From JAEYKI01 sp036679405 (GTDB lineage: Bacteria > Bacillota > Clostridia > Christensenellales > Christensenellaceae): 64,000 nt of DNA. Positions 1-7,283 of the stretch are shown here, piece after piece. Numbering within the stretch: the first letter of the stretch is position 1; each line of letters opens with the position of its first letter. Under the pieces are notes generated by a model. That model saw only the letters and a list, made by a program, of their open reading frames with translations. It was not told the DNA's origin and made no database searches. The stretch is from assembly GCA_036679405.1 (NCBI GenBank), contig JAVBVZ010000004.1, positions 1 through 64,000 on the forward strand, given 5' to 3'. A program made the position numbers and the translations under genes.

Positions 1-40
1 TCTTGAAGTCCTCATCATACTGCTTCCTCATTTTTCCCAT
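1..40 (-). CDS. Start of a probable IS3-type transposase OrfA (cut by window edge)
   Basis: Only the first 13 codons lie in the window, read leftward from an ATG at 40. The peptide begins MGKMRKQYDEDFK, which resembles the opening of IS3/IS911-type OrfA helix-turn-helix proteins (a basic start followed by Y-[SD]-E-[ED]-F-K). A strong GGAGG ribosome site lies at 47-51 (minus strand), six bases upstream, so a real translation start is likely whatever the product is. Thirteen residues are too few to prove the family. No terminal inverted repeat can be tested because only one side of the element is visible. Confidence 0.4.
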   Translation of the reverse strand, partial: MGKMRKQYDEDFK

Positions 41-150
41 TTTCCGCCTCCGATTTCCGAGCTTTTTCCCGCTCTTTCCATCTTAGCAGATTGTCTATTA
101 TTTTAACATGCTCCCCAAAACAATATAGAAGCGGGATTTGCATGTCTTTT

Positions 151-1389
151 TTAGCTGTCTTTGGGTGGGGAGAGAAAAAATGAGAGGATGAGGCCGGCAA
201 GGCACAGAAGGGCGGAAAAAAGGAAACCCGCCTGGTAAGAGCCGGTGGCGTCCCGGAGCATACCGCCGATAAGCGGACCGAACACACCGCCGCCGCCCCA
301 GGCTGTGAAAACGATTCCGTAATTGAGCCCCAGGTGCGTAACGCCGAAATAGCGGGCGGTGATAACCGGAAACACGGTGAGCATTCCGCCGAAAGCAAGG
401 GCAATCAGAACCGTTGAGAGCACCAGAGAAAAAAAGGACCCCGCAGCAAAAGCAAACAGGATGAGCGAAAGGATCTGGGTGGAAAAGATGAGATAAAGCG
501 TTTTTTTTGCGCCGGTTTTGTCTGCAACTTCTCCCAAAAGGATGCGTCCCAGCCAGTTGAAGACAGCGTAAAGCATTACAAAAGCGGTGGCCTGCGCAAA
601 AGTGAGGCCGGAATGCTCTTGCGCAATATTGGAAAGCTGGCCCACAATCAGCAAGCCGGAAAAAGTGCCGAAGCAGAACATGAGCCAAATAAGAAAAAAC
701 TGGGGCGTTTTCAGCATTTCTTTCCAAGTGTGCTCCCGGACCGGAGTGTCTTTTGAGGCGGCTTTTTGGGTTTTTGGAAGCTTGGGAGGAGAAAAACCCT
801 CCGGAGGCGTGCGGATAATGCGTCCCAGCAGGACGATGGCGGCGGCAAGCGCTATGCCCAAAATGTAATATGTAATCTCCAGACCGTGAGAATGGATGAG
901 GAAAGACTTGATAGGCGCCATAAATATGCCGGACAAACCGAAGCCGCTGACCACAATGCCGGATACAAGGCCCCAATGGCCGGGAGAGAACCATTTGAGG
1001 GCGGAAGGAGTGAGGGCAGAATACCCGAGTCCCATAGCTGCGCCGAAGAATATGCCAAAGAAGACAGAGAGCCCCAGGACGCTCATGGTGAGGGCGGAAG
1101 CGATGAACCCCACCGCCGTTAAAGCGGCTGCCGCAATCAGGATGTATTTGGGACCGTATTTGTCCTGCAGGCGGCCGCCGGGGACCATGAAGGCCGCAAA
1201 AACAGCACAGGCGACCATATAAGGGATCTGCGTTTCGGTGGCAGACCAACCCGCCTCCCGCAGCGCGGCGGCGGAGACCCCCCAGGAATAAAGCACCCCC
1301 AGAACAATATTGATTCCGAGACCCGCAAAAGCGACCGCCCACCCTTTGTTAAACGTGGGTTTTGCATTATTGTGCATCTTTGCATCCAT
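151..1389 (-). CDS. MFS transporter, oxalate/formate antiporter (OFA) family
   Basis: A 412-residue integral membrane protein with the twelve-helix MFS pattern. The N-terminus (GWAVAFAGLGINIVLGVLYS) and the following GGRLQDKYGPK loop between helices 2 and 3 are typical of the OFA family, which exchanges or takes up small carboxylates such as oxalate, formate or other monocarboxylates. The substrate cannot be read from sequence. The ATG at 1389 is preferred because a GGCGGGTGG ribosome site sits five bases upstream; an in-frame GTG at 1398 lies inside that site. The gene is divergent from the LuxR-type regulator at 1890, which could control it, but that is inference. It ends about 110 bases from the left-edge ORF start. 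Confidence 0.85.
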   Translation of the reverse strand: MDAKMHNNAKPTFNKGWAVAFAGLGINIVLGVLYSWGVSAAALREAGWSATETQIPYMVACAVFAAFMVPGGRLQDKYGPKYILIAAAALTAVGFIASALTMSVLGLSVFFGIFFGAAMGLGYSALTPSALKWFSPGHWGLVSGIVVSGFGLSGIFMAPIKSFLIHSHGLEITYYILGIALAAAIVLLGRIIRTPPEGFSPPKLPKTQKAASKDTPVREHTWKEMLKTPQFFLIWLMFCFGTFSGLLIVGQLSNIAQEHSGLTFAQATAFVMLYAVFNWLGRILLGEVADKTGAKKTLYLIFSTQILSLILFAFAAGSFFSLVLSTVLIALAFGGMLTVFPVITARYFGVTHLGLNYGIVFTAWGGGGVFGPLIGGMLRDATGSYQAGFLFSALLCLAGLILSFFLSPPKDS

Positions 1390-1403
1390 ACGTTCCACCC
1401 GCC

Positions 1404-1667
1404 TTACAACCTGATTGATTTTAATATCTTTATAGAATAAAAAGAAATGATTATATGTATATATACCACTTTTTGAAAGAAATAAAACGATAGATCAGGG
1501 GCTTTTTTAGAAAAAGGCAACAGGGATGAAACTGTCAACGCTTCCAGCGTGCAGGCAAGGTTTAATCCGTTTGTTTTTACTTTTATTCTTTGGTATATCT
1601 CTTGCTGTTTTAGCTGATAACGATCAGCACGAACATTCCTGCTGACAATTTTTTGGGCTCGGGTCAT
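1404..1667 (-). CDS. Possible small protein or gene remnant, unrecognised
   Basis: An 87-codon frame that starts with an ATG at 1667 preceded by GAGGTG at six bases, a convincing ribosome site. The first 30 residues are basic and polar (MTRAQKIVSRNVRADRYQLK...), like a DNA-binding or coiled segment. The rest is hydrophobic and low in composition quality (rich in F, I, S and Y), as expected of untranslated AT-rich DNA. I recognise no family. It may be a decayed N-terminal fragment whose ribosome site survives, or a fortuitous frame. Confidence 0.22.
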   Translation of the reverse strand: MTRAQKIVSRNVRADRYQLKQQEIYQRIKVKTNGLNLACTLEALTVSSLLPFSKKAPDLSFYFFQKVVYIHIIISFYSIKILKSIRL

Positions 1668-1792
1668 AATTAACACCTCGGTAAATCATAAATTATTAAA
1701 TATTTTTAAATATGAAATAATAAAATTTTTTGATCAATCCTGATCAAACCAACTGCCTGTTTTCATGAGGGAAAGAGGTGAAATTTTGTCTG

Positions 1793-1822
1793 TTGAAATG
1801 GAAGTAAATTTTACGGTATAAT
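1793..1822 (+). promoter_or_regulatory. Sigma-A promoter of the LuxR-type regulator
   Basis: TTGAAA (1793-1798) and TATAAT (1817-1822) are separated by 18 bases. Transcription should begin near 1829. The -10 box overlaps an ATG at 1821, so that upstream in-frame start cannot be on the transcript; this supports the start at 1890. Confidence 0.65.
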
Positions 1823-1889
1823 GAATCGTAATTCATTTGTATTTACTAAAAAAGGCAACGAGTCCATTAAACCCATAAGGGGGAGCGAT

Positions 1890-3326
1890 ATGCCTGAAGT
1901 ACAGGGACGCGCCAGGGTACATTTAAACGAGAGGAAACTTTCCGTACTGTTTTTTTCGCTGTTTTCGGCGTGGATGCTCGCTTTTGTGTTTGAAGGACAG
2001 ATCCTGTTTGCGCTGACCGGCGCTTTTGGCGTCGACCCAGCCGTTATGGTTTTCGGCGGGATCGCAGCGCTGATGGCGGGGGCTTTTACCTGCGGCTTTT
2101 GGATCCGGACCCGGCGTGCAGCAAAGAGGTTGTTTTTAATATCTTTTCTTGTTTTTATTGCCATCTCCGTGTTGTTTTTTTTCCCGCCTTCCCAGGTGTG
2201 GAAAATCGGGCTGATTGCAGGTTCCTTTTTTGCGGGGAACTGTGTGGCGGCGTGGGGATTTTTTTTAAAAAGCGTTGCGCCCAAAAATGAACGGATCAAA
2301 ACCATTGCCGACATGCTTATATTATCCAACATGCTGATGATTGTGCTGAACTTGATTGCCCTGCGCCTCTCGCCCCGCTTAGGCTTGGGGATAGCCATGG
2401 GATTTTTGCTGGCCGCTTTTTTGCTTGCACTGCGGTTGCCCGGCGGAAGGGAGGCGGCCTCGCCTTCTCCCGTGCAGACAAAGGGCAGGGTAGCGGGAAT
2501 TTGGGCGATGCTCGCTTTTTTGTGTTTGTTTATTGTGGTAATCACCATTAATTCCGGTTTGATGTACCAGGTGGTCACCCCGGGATTTGCGCATATCGAA
2601 TGGCTCACGAGCTGGTATTGGGCGATCCCCTATGTTGCCGCCCTATTGGTGATGCGCAACCTGCCTAAAAAAACCAACCGGGCATATCTGCTGTATGTTG
2701 CCATTGCAATGATCGGGTTTTCTTTTATCGCTTTTACAGTTCTTCCCCGCACGGCGGGCGGATATGTGGCTGTGGACACGTTGATGATGGCGGCATTCGG
2801 CATATACGACCTATTTTGGTGGAGTATACTGGGCGAGATGCTGGATTTTTATAAAAATCCGGCGAAGGTAATGGGAATCGGGCTTTCGGCCAATGTGCTG
2901 GGCGTGCTGCTGGGCGGTATACTGGGCAGCGCGATGGCTTTGGACGAATCGCCCGCTTTGCAGCCAACGCTGTTGGCACTGGCCGTGGTCTGCGTGACGC
3001 TGGCATTGCTGCCACCGCTCAGCAAGCGGCTTGCTATCCTCCTGAAAGGCCATGCTTATCTGGAAACGGCGACCCGGGCGCATCCGGGCGGGGACGCAAC
3101 TATGGAAAAGCTGGACGGACTGGCTGAACTCTCCGAAAGGGAGAGGCAGGTTGCCGCGATGCTTATTGAGAAAAAAACTTACGGGGAGATAGCGGCAACA
3201 CTGTTTATTAGTCAGAACACGGTGAAATATTATGTGAAAAATATCTATTCGAAATTAAATGTTAAAAACCGGTCTGAGATGATAAGCCGGATACTTGCAA
3301 ATGAACCGGCATCATATGTTGAATAA
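1890..3326 (+). CDS. LuxR-family regulator with multi-spanning membrane N-terminus
   Basis: 478 residues. Residues about 18-390 form roughly twelve hydrophobic helices in an MFS-like arrangement. Residues 414-478 are a GerE/LuxR helix-turn-helix (LSERERQVAAMLIEKKTYGE, then QNTVKYYVKNIYSKL). This architecture, a transporter-like membrane sensor joined directly to a DNA-binding domain, is known from several anaerobic Gram-positives, but ligands and targets are mostly unknown. The start at 1890 is set by AGGGGGAG at 1878-1885 and by the promoter position. A strong terminator follows at 3344. Neighbours are a divergent OFA transporter and two downstream lipoproteins, the likeliest regulated genes (inference). 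Confidence 0.85.
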   Translation: MPEVQGRARVHLNERKLSVLFFSLFSAWMLAFVFEGQILFALTGAFGVDPAVMVFGGIAALMAGAFTCGFWIRTRRAAKRLFLISFLVFIAISVLFFFPPSQVWKIGLIAGSFFAGNCVAAWGFFLKSVAPKNERIKTIADMLILSNMLMIVLNLIALRLSPRLGLGIAMGFLLAAFLLALRLPGGREAASPSPVQTKGRVAGIWAMLAFLCLFIVVITINSGLMYQVVTPGFAHIEWLTSWYWAIPYVAALLVMRNLPKKTNRAYLLYVAIAMIGFSFIAFTVLPRTAGGYVAVDTLMMAAFGIYDLFWWSILGEMLDFYKNPAKVMGIGLSANVLGVLLGGILGSAMALDESPALQPTLLALAVVCVTLALLPPLSKRLAILLKGHAYLETATRAHPGGDATMEKLDGLAELSERERQVAAMLIEKKTYGEIAATLFISQNTVKYYVKNIYSKLNVKNRSEMISRILANEPASYVE

Positions 3327-3343
3327 ATAAAGCAGGCAATATG

Positions 3344-3373
3344 AAACCCCCGCTAAAAAAGCGGGGGTTTTTT
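3344..3373 (+). terminator. Rho-independent terminator after the LuxR-type gene
   Basis: A ten-base stem AAACCCCCGC / GCGGGGGTTT with a seven-base loop and a trailing T run. It isolates the regulator from the lipoprotein genes. Confidence 0.9.
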
Positions 3374-3404
3374 GCGCGTTTTGCGCAAACTACCCGGTTC
3401 GGGT
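3371..3404. repeat. Two adjacent inverted repeats upstream of the lipoprotein genes
   Basis: TTTGCGC-GTTTT-GCGCAAA (3371-3389) and ACCCG-GTT-CGGGT (3392-3404) are both perfect. They lie just past the terminator and about 100 bases upstream of the lipoprotein start. They are candidate operators for the neighbouring LuxR-type protein, or secondary hairpins. Confidence 0.45.
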
Positions 3405-3500
3405 GGGGGTGTTTTCTAAGGATACGCCGTATACTGATTGCATAGGATTTACCAGCCAAGGCGTAAAACGGCATCGGCTGTTTAAAGGAGGAATATGGAA

Positions 3501-5198
3501 ATGAAAGAAGGATTTTATAAAAAAAGAATCGGGCAGACGATTGCTGCTTTGCTGGTGGGAGCGATGCTGTTTTTGCTTTGGGCCTGCGCGGAACAGCAAA
3601 CGCCGGCGGATGAGGCGGGAGCGGACGGAACGGAAATGGTGACGGTGGAACGGGAAGCGGGGCCCGAGGCGCTGCAAGCCGCGAATGCGGCTACGGCGCT
3701 TGCACTGCAGTATTATATTTACGCACGGCTGAAGACCGAAGAATTTGCGTCGGCGGATTTTGAAAATATGTCTTTGGATGAAATCAGCGCCATGACGGAG
3801 GAGACGGCTAAAACCTGGGAAACGGCGGATACACTTGCGGCCGGGGCTGTGAATGTGACCGGCCGGGCCGTAGAAGTTTTGGAAGGAAGCGGAGCTGAAG
3901 GGATGGCGGCTGAAGGGCCGCCGCGTTATACGGCGCTGTCTGTTGCTGCCGCCGGAGGGATGCGTGCTAAGCCGGTTGCGGCGTCTGGGGATGTTGAACC
4001 GAAAGCATGGGCGGAAAACCTGACAAAGCAATACGACTCGCTGCGCGGCGCACAGCGGTATGGACAGCTTGCACAGCAGCTTGGTACAGACACGAAAACC
4101 GCCGTGGAGCAGATGGCACTGGCGCAAGAGATCATCCGCAACCAGGCGGTGGCCGACGCAGATTTCTGGGACAAGATGACTAAGGCCGCCATGGCGACCC
4201 AAACCGCCTGCAAAGTGGGGCTGTATGTGGGCGCGACCGTCGCCACCGGGGGCGGGAGCCTGGCATCCCTTGCCGCGAGCAACATGACCTTGGGCACGGC
4301 AGGCGCCGTGCTGGTGGGCGGCGTGAGCTGCATTGCGGATGTGGGCACGACCACCAGCACCATTGTGCTGGGCGAAAACAACCAGGTGACGCTGGGTTTC
4401 CAAAAAGCGGGGGATGTGCTCCAGCCGGCTTCCATGGTGCTTGGTTTGGTGACGTTGAATCCGAACGAGGCGGAAGGGCTGATCGCCCTGGTGGGCGAAT
4501 ATACGATGGAGTGGTTTAATCCCGGCAAAATCACGGGTATTGGGATCAATAAGATGAAGGAAGGCGGCGCGAAGATTATTGCACAGGCGATCGACACAGC
4601 GGATAAGGACGTGCCGGGCATCCGGGAGTCACTGGAAGCGGCCGGGCTTTCTTTACCAAGCGAAAAGGGCGTTTCCGCTGCCGAGCTTGCAGTGGAATAT
4701 ACGGTCAATTCGGAGGCGGCGCTCGCAAGCATGAAGGCGTTGGAAGAGGAGATAGGCATGCAGGAATGGGAAGGGGAAAGCTCTGAATTGCAGACGCAGG
4801 AAGTTGCGCCTGCCCGGGAAGAAGAAACGCCCGGCGGCGAACAGGCAGAAGAAGCCGGCTCGGGCGCTGTCACGTCTCAGGAGATGGCCGGCACTTACAG
4901 CGGGAGCGCAGCGCTGAAGCATATTGAAGAAGATATTGAGGGTCCCGACAGCCTGCCGGTAACATTGCAACTGGGAGAGAACGGAACGGGCACCGTGGAT
5001 GTAAACGGCTATGGCGGCGAGGCGGAGTACGCAGGCAACGCGGTTCATTTTTCCGTGTTGATGGAGGATGACGAGGTATCGATGACCTGTGTGTTCGACG
5101 GAAAAGCAAGCAAAAACGGCGGCCGGACCGTGATCAGCGGAGAGATGCGCTTTTTCATGATGGGCGTAGTCTTTGCCACCTATTCCTGGACAGCGTAA
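3501..5198 (+). CDS. Large predicted lipoprotein of unknown function
   Basis: 565 residues. A basic start and hydrophobic segment end in LLWAC, giving a plausible though imperfect lipobox with Cys29. The body is Ala/Glu-rich and probably helical. Residues about 236-290 form a Gly/Ala/Ser-rich hydrophobic stretch (VGLYVGATVATGGGSLASLA) able to insert in a membrane. An acidic Glu/Gly linker follows. The last ~105 residues (from EMAGTYSGSAALKH) look like a small beta-barrel with a G-T-Y opening and alternating strands. I do not recognise the family. ATG 3501 has AGGAGG at 3486-3491 with nine-base spacing; ATG 3495 is only three bases from it. It precedes a second lipoprotein with the same kind of beta domain. 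Confidence 0.7.
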   Translation: MKEGFYKKRIGQTIAALLVGAMLFLLWACAEQQTPADEAGADGTEMVTVEREAGPEALQAANAATALALQYYIYARLKTEEFASADFENMSLDEISAMTEETAKTWETADTLAAGAVNVTGRAVEVLEGSGAEGMAAEGPPRYTALSVAAAGGMRAKPVAASGDVEPKAWAENLTKQYDSLRGAQRYGQLAQQLGTDTKTAVEQMALAQEIIRNQAVADADFWDKMTKAAMATQTACKVGLYVGATVATGGGSLASLAASNMTLGTAGAVLVGGVSCIADVGTTTSTIVLGENNQVTLGFQKAGDVLQPASMVLGLVTLNPNEAEGLIALVGEYTMEWFNPGKITGIGINKMKEGGAKIIAQAIDTADKDVPGIRESLEAAGLSLPSEKGVSAAELAVEYTVNSEAALASMKALEEEIGMQEWEGESSELQTQEVAPAREEETPGGEQAEEAGSGAVTSQEMAGTYSGSAALKHIEEDIEGPDSLPVTLQLGENGTGTVDVNGYGGEAEYAGNAVHFSVLMEDDEVSMTCVFDGKASKNGGRTVISGEMRFFMMGVVFATYSWTA

Positions 5199-5208
5199 AA
5201 GGAAACGT

Positions 5209-5240
5209 AATTGCGGAAAAAAGTTTGATTGTCCGCAATT
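5209..5240. repeat. Inverted repeat between the two lipoprotein genes
   Basis: AATTGCGGA at 5209-5217 and TCCGCAATT at 5232-5240 form a perfect nine-base stem with a 14-base loop. No T run follows, so it is not a classic terminator. It may act as an mRNA processing or stability element between two co-transcribed genes. Confidence 0.5.
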
Positions 5241-5282
5241 GCTATAGAAGTGCAAAAAAACAGAAAAGGAGAGGTTCATGAT

Positions 5283-6197
5283 ATGAAAAAAATGTTGTTG
5301 GTCCTATTGGCGGCGCTTTTATGCGCGGGGCTGGCCGGGTGCGGGATTCGGGAAGCGGCTTCCGTGGTGGCAGATATGGCGGAGGGCGAAATCACGGAGG
5401 ATGCGGGCGGAACAAAGGCCGGAATGCCGGAGGAAGGCATCGCCGGCACCTGGAACCTTTATGGCGGATACGATCAAAGCGGAGAACTGGTTTATATCAA
5501 TTCTGACGCAGCGGAATTTACTTTTCAGTTTGATGAAAATAACGGGTTCACCGGGTCCTACCGTCAGGGAGACGGTTATGTAGACTCAACTTTTGCAGGT
5601 GTTTATGATTGCGAAGACAGCAAGGCTGTGGAGGAAGACCCGTATAAATGGAATTACTATGCTACCATAGACAAAAACAGTATAGTTGATTCGGGCGAGA
5701 CATCTCTTCTTGGCATATTGGGCGGAGAACAGGGAGTTCATTTGATTTTTGAATTTATGGAATTAGACGGTGAAAACATGCTTTTTGAAGACATGCAAGG
5801 GCTGTATTTTATAAGAAATGGACAAAGCAATGGTGAGAGTACGGGGATTGGCTCTGCAGATTTTTCAGAGAATAACGATAGTATAGCTGCCCAAGGACAA
5901 GAAATAAGTTCGGAGTGGCCGAGCGACAAACTGCCGGCAAACGTGCCGCCTATAACCGGCGCAACAGTAGTACTGGTTATGGACATGGACGAGGGCGTAA
6001 TAATCAGTTTGGGGAATCTGTCCCAGACGGTTGCTGAAGATTATGCAAACAGCCTAAAACAATTAGGTTGGGAACCGATTTATGAAGAAACCCAGGGACA
6101 AGACAATACAATTATCTTTGAGCAAGGGAACGCGAGCCTTACGTTTGGATGGTATACAGACGACAATACAGGTTCGATCATTTATAGTTTATTATGA
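5283..6197 (+). CDS. Predicted lipoprotein with lipocalin-like domain
   Basis: 304 residues. The signal peptide is canonical: MKKMLLVLLAALLCAGLAGC, with lipidated Cys20. Residues about 50-180 (GIAGTWNLYGGYDQSGELVY onward) alternate hydrophobic and polar residues as in a small extracellular beta-barrel. The C-terminal ~90 residues (from EWPSDKLPANVPP, with a G-W near the middle) resemble a domain often found in Firmicute surface lipoproteins. ATG 5283 is chosen for its perfect signal sequence and the AGGAGAGG at 5267-5274; an upstream in-frame start at 5229 would destroy the signal peptide. It probably shares a transcript with the previous gene. Function unknown. Confidence 0.75.
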   Translation: MKKMLLVLLAALLCAGLAGCGIREAASVVADMAEGEITEDAGGTKAGMPEEGIAGTWNLYGGYDQSGELVYINSDAAEFTFQFDENNGFTGSYRQGDGYVDSTFAGVYDCEDSKAVEEDPYKWNYYATIDKNSIVDSGETSLLGILGGEQGVHLIFEFMELDGENMLFEDMQGLYFIRNGQSNGESTGIGSADFSENNDSIAAQGQEISSEWPSDKLPANVPPITGATVVLVMDMDEGVIISLGNLSQTVAEDYANSLKQLGWEPIYEETQGQDNTIIFEQGNASLTFGWYTDDNTGSIIYSLL

Positions 6198-6461
6198 TGC
6201 TGATAATTGCTAGAAAAACGGAAGAAATTTATGCACAGTTGTGGAAGCATTGGATATGCCGGTTTTGCGCAAAGAGGAGAACTGGTGTACGCGTCCGTTT
6301 TTATGCTTGAGGGCGCCAATGACTTCATAGATTATTATAATCAGGGCGGCAATTATGTAAATTTTCAGCAAAAACAAAGGGTCTCTATTGAACTTAAAGG
6401 GGGTTGTGCTATGATAAGTAATATTGTATGAAAACGAAAAAAGCAAGCATGAGGAGACCAA
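6198..6461 (+). other. Intergenic stretch, possible gene remnant
   Basis: 264 bases. A 74-codon frame from a TTG at 6207 to 6431 includes the segment GFAQRGELVY, faintly like GYDQSGELVY of the preceding lipoprotein. It lacks a ribosome site and its 3' part overlaps a promoter-like sequence. I treat it as possible debris of a duplicated lipoprotein domain rather than a gene. Confidence 0.3.
6388..6415 (+). promoter_or_regulatory. Possible promoter of the class II aldolase gene
   Basis: TTGAAC (6388-6393) and TATGAT (6410-6415) are separated by 16 bases, about 45 bases upstream of the start codon. Confidence 0.45.
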
Positions 6462-7121
6462 ATGAGAAAAACGGATGAGGAAGTAAAGCGGAGAATTATT
6501 AAAGTCGCCAAACGTATGGATGAAAAGGGCCTGGTGAACGCGGTGGAGGGGAATATATCCATCAAAAAAGACGGCCTTGTATACATCACTCCGACCGCGC
6601 AGAGCAAAGCGTGGCTGACCGAGGATATGATTGCCGTGCTGGACGAAGACGGCAACCAGATAGAAGGGAATATGAAATATTCTACCGAGGCGCCCATGCA
6701 CCTTGCAACCTATAAAAAACGCCAAAGCGGCTGCATTGGAAGCGTACTCCACTGCCACCCGACGTTTCTGACGGCGCATGCCATCTGCCGAAAACCGCTG
6801 GGGGGCGCGTTTTATCCAGAACATGTGGTGGTGTACGGCACCATCCCCGTGGCTCCATACGGACAGCCGGGCACGGACGCGATCCATGAAGGGGTCGGCA
6901 ACCTTTTGGATGAAAGCGATATCGTGCTGCTGGCAAACCACGGCGTGCTGGCGGTGGGAGAAACCATTGAGCAGGCGCTTGCGACGGTAGAGGCGGCGGA
7001 GCATACCGCCATGATTTTTGCGGCGTGCAAGCTGGTGGGCGAGCCGGTTAATATCACCGGGGAGGACTATGAAACGTTGCTTAAAATGCGGGCAGAGCGG
7101 GTGAAGATGTTGTATAAATAG
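6462..7121 (+). CDS. Class II aldolase/adducin family protein
   Basis: 219 residues, the usual length for the zinc-dependent L-fuculose-1-phosphate aldolase / L-ribulose-5-phosphate 4-epimerase family. Visible family features are GNIS (30-33) for phosphate binding, catalytic-type Glu76 in YSTEAPMH, the zinc ligands His97 and His99 in LHCHP, and His160 in ANHGVLAVG. It probably cleaves or epimerises a phosphorylated sugar such as fuculose-1-phosphate. The substrate cannot be fixed because no sugar kinase or isomerase flanks it. It is a single-gene unit with its own promoter-like sequence and terminator. Confidence 0.85.
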   Translation: MRKTDEEVKRRIIKVAKRMDEKGLVNAVEGNISIKKDGLVYITPTAQSKAWLTEDMIAVLDEDGNQIEGNMKYSTEAPMHLATYKKRQSGCIGSVLHCHPTFLTAHAICRKPLGGAFYPEHVVVYGTIPVAPYGQPGTDAIHEGVGNLLDESDIVLLANHGVLAVGETIEQALATVEAAEHTAMIFAACKLVGEPVNITGEDYETLLKMRAERVKMLYK

Positions 7122-7141
7122 TTTTCAGCTTATCATGGAGA

Positions 7142-7166
7142 CGGGCCTGACGGCCCGCCTTTTTTA
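7142..7166 (+). terminator. Terminator of the class II aldolase gene
   Basis: CGGGCC-TGAC-GGCCCG stem-loop followed by a T run at about 7160-7165. Confidence 0.85.
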
Positions 7167-7251
7167 TACAGAATTAACAGAAAAAGGGTTGCGAAACTTT
7201 TTGTCGAAATTAAAGAAATATAGCATATCTACATAGATAAATGTTGGAATG

Positions 7252-7276
7252 AAAAAAGCCGCTTTGAGCGGCTTTT
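7252..7276 (-). terminator. Terminator of argGH (bidirectional)
   Basis: AAAAGCCGCT-TTG-AGCGGCTTTT, flanked by A on one side and T on the other. It lies directly after argH on the minus strand and can also back up the plus-strand terminator at 7142. Confidence 0.85.
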
Positions 7277-7283
7277 ATAAACT

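Larger units (their letters stand above)
1390..1889. other. AT-rich divergent intergenic region between the OFA transporter and LuxR-type gene
   Basis: About 500 bases with no clear conserved gene. It holds a possible minus-strand small ORF (1404-1667), a perfect inverted repeat GCTGAT-AACG-ATCAGC at 1613-1628, two copies of the palindrome TGATCA spaced ten bases apart (1731-1736 and 1741-1746), and a good plus-strand promoter at 1793-1822. A minus-strand TATAAT at 1450-1455 could belong to the transporter promoter. The ten-base phasing of the TGATCA pair, close upstream of the regulator promoter, is what a dimer-of-dimers operator would look like, but nothing proves binding. Confidence 0.5.

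Noticed and set aside
98..1342. Long open frame (414 codons) on the minus strand across the OFA transporter
   Set aside because: It is in another frame of the same strand, rich in Arg, His, Pro and Cys with no hydrophobic or domain pattern, and lies wholly over a well-supported MFS gene.
1821..1889. Upstream in-frame ATG start for the LuxR-type protein
   Set aside because: The ATG overlaps the TATAAT box at 1817-1822, so it would not be transcribed; 1890 has a proper ribosome site.
3390..4873. Long minus-strand open frames opposite the large lipoprotein gene
   Set aside because: Composition is typical of antisense shadows of a GC-rich coding region; no ribosome site or known motif, and the plus-strand gene has a signal peptide and a good start.
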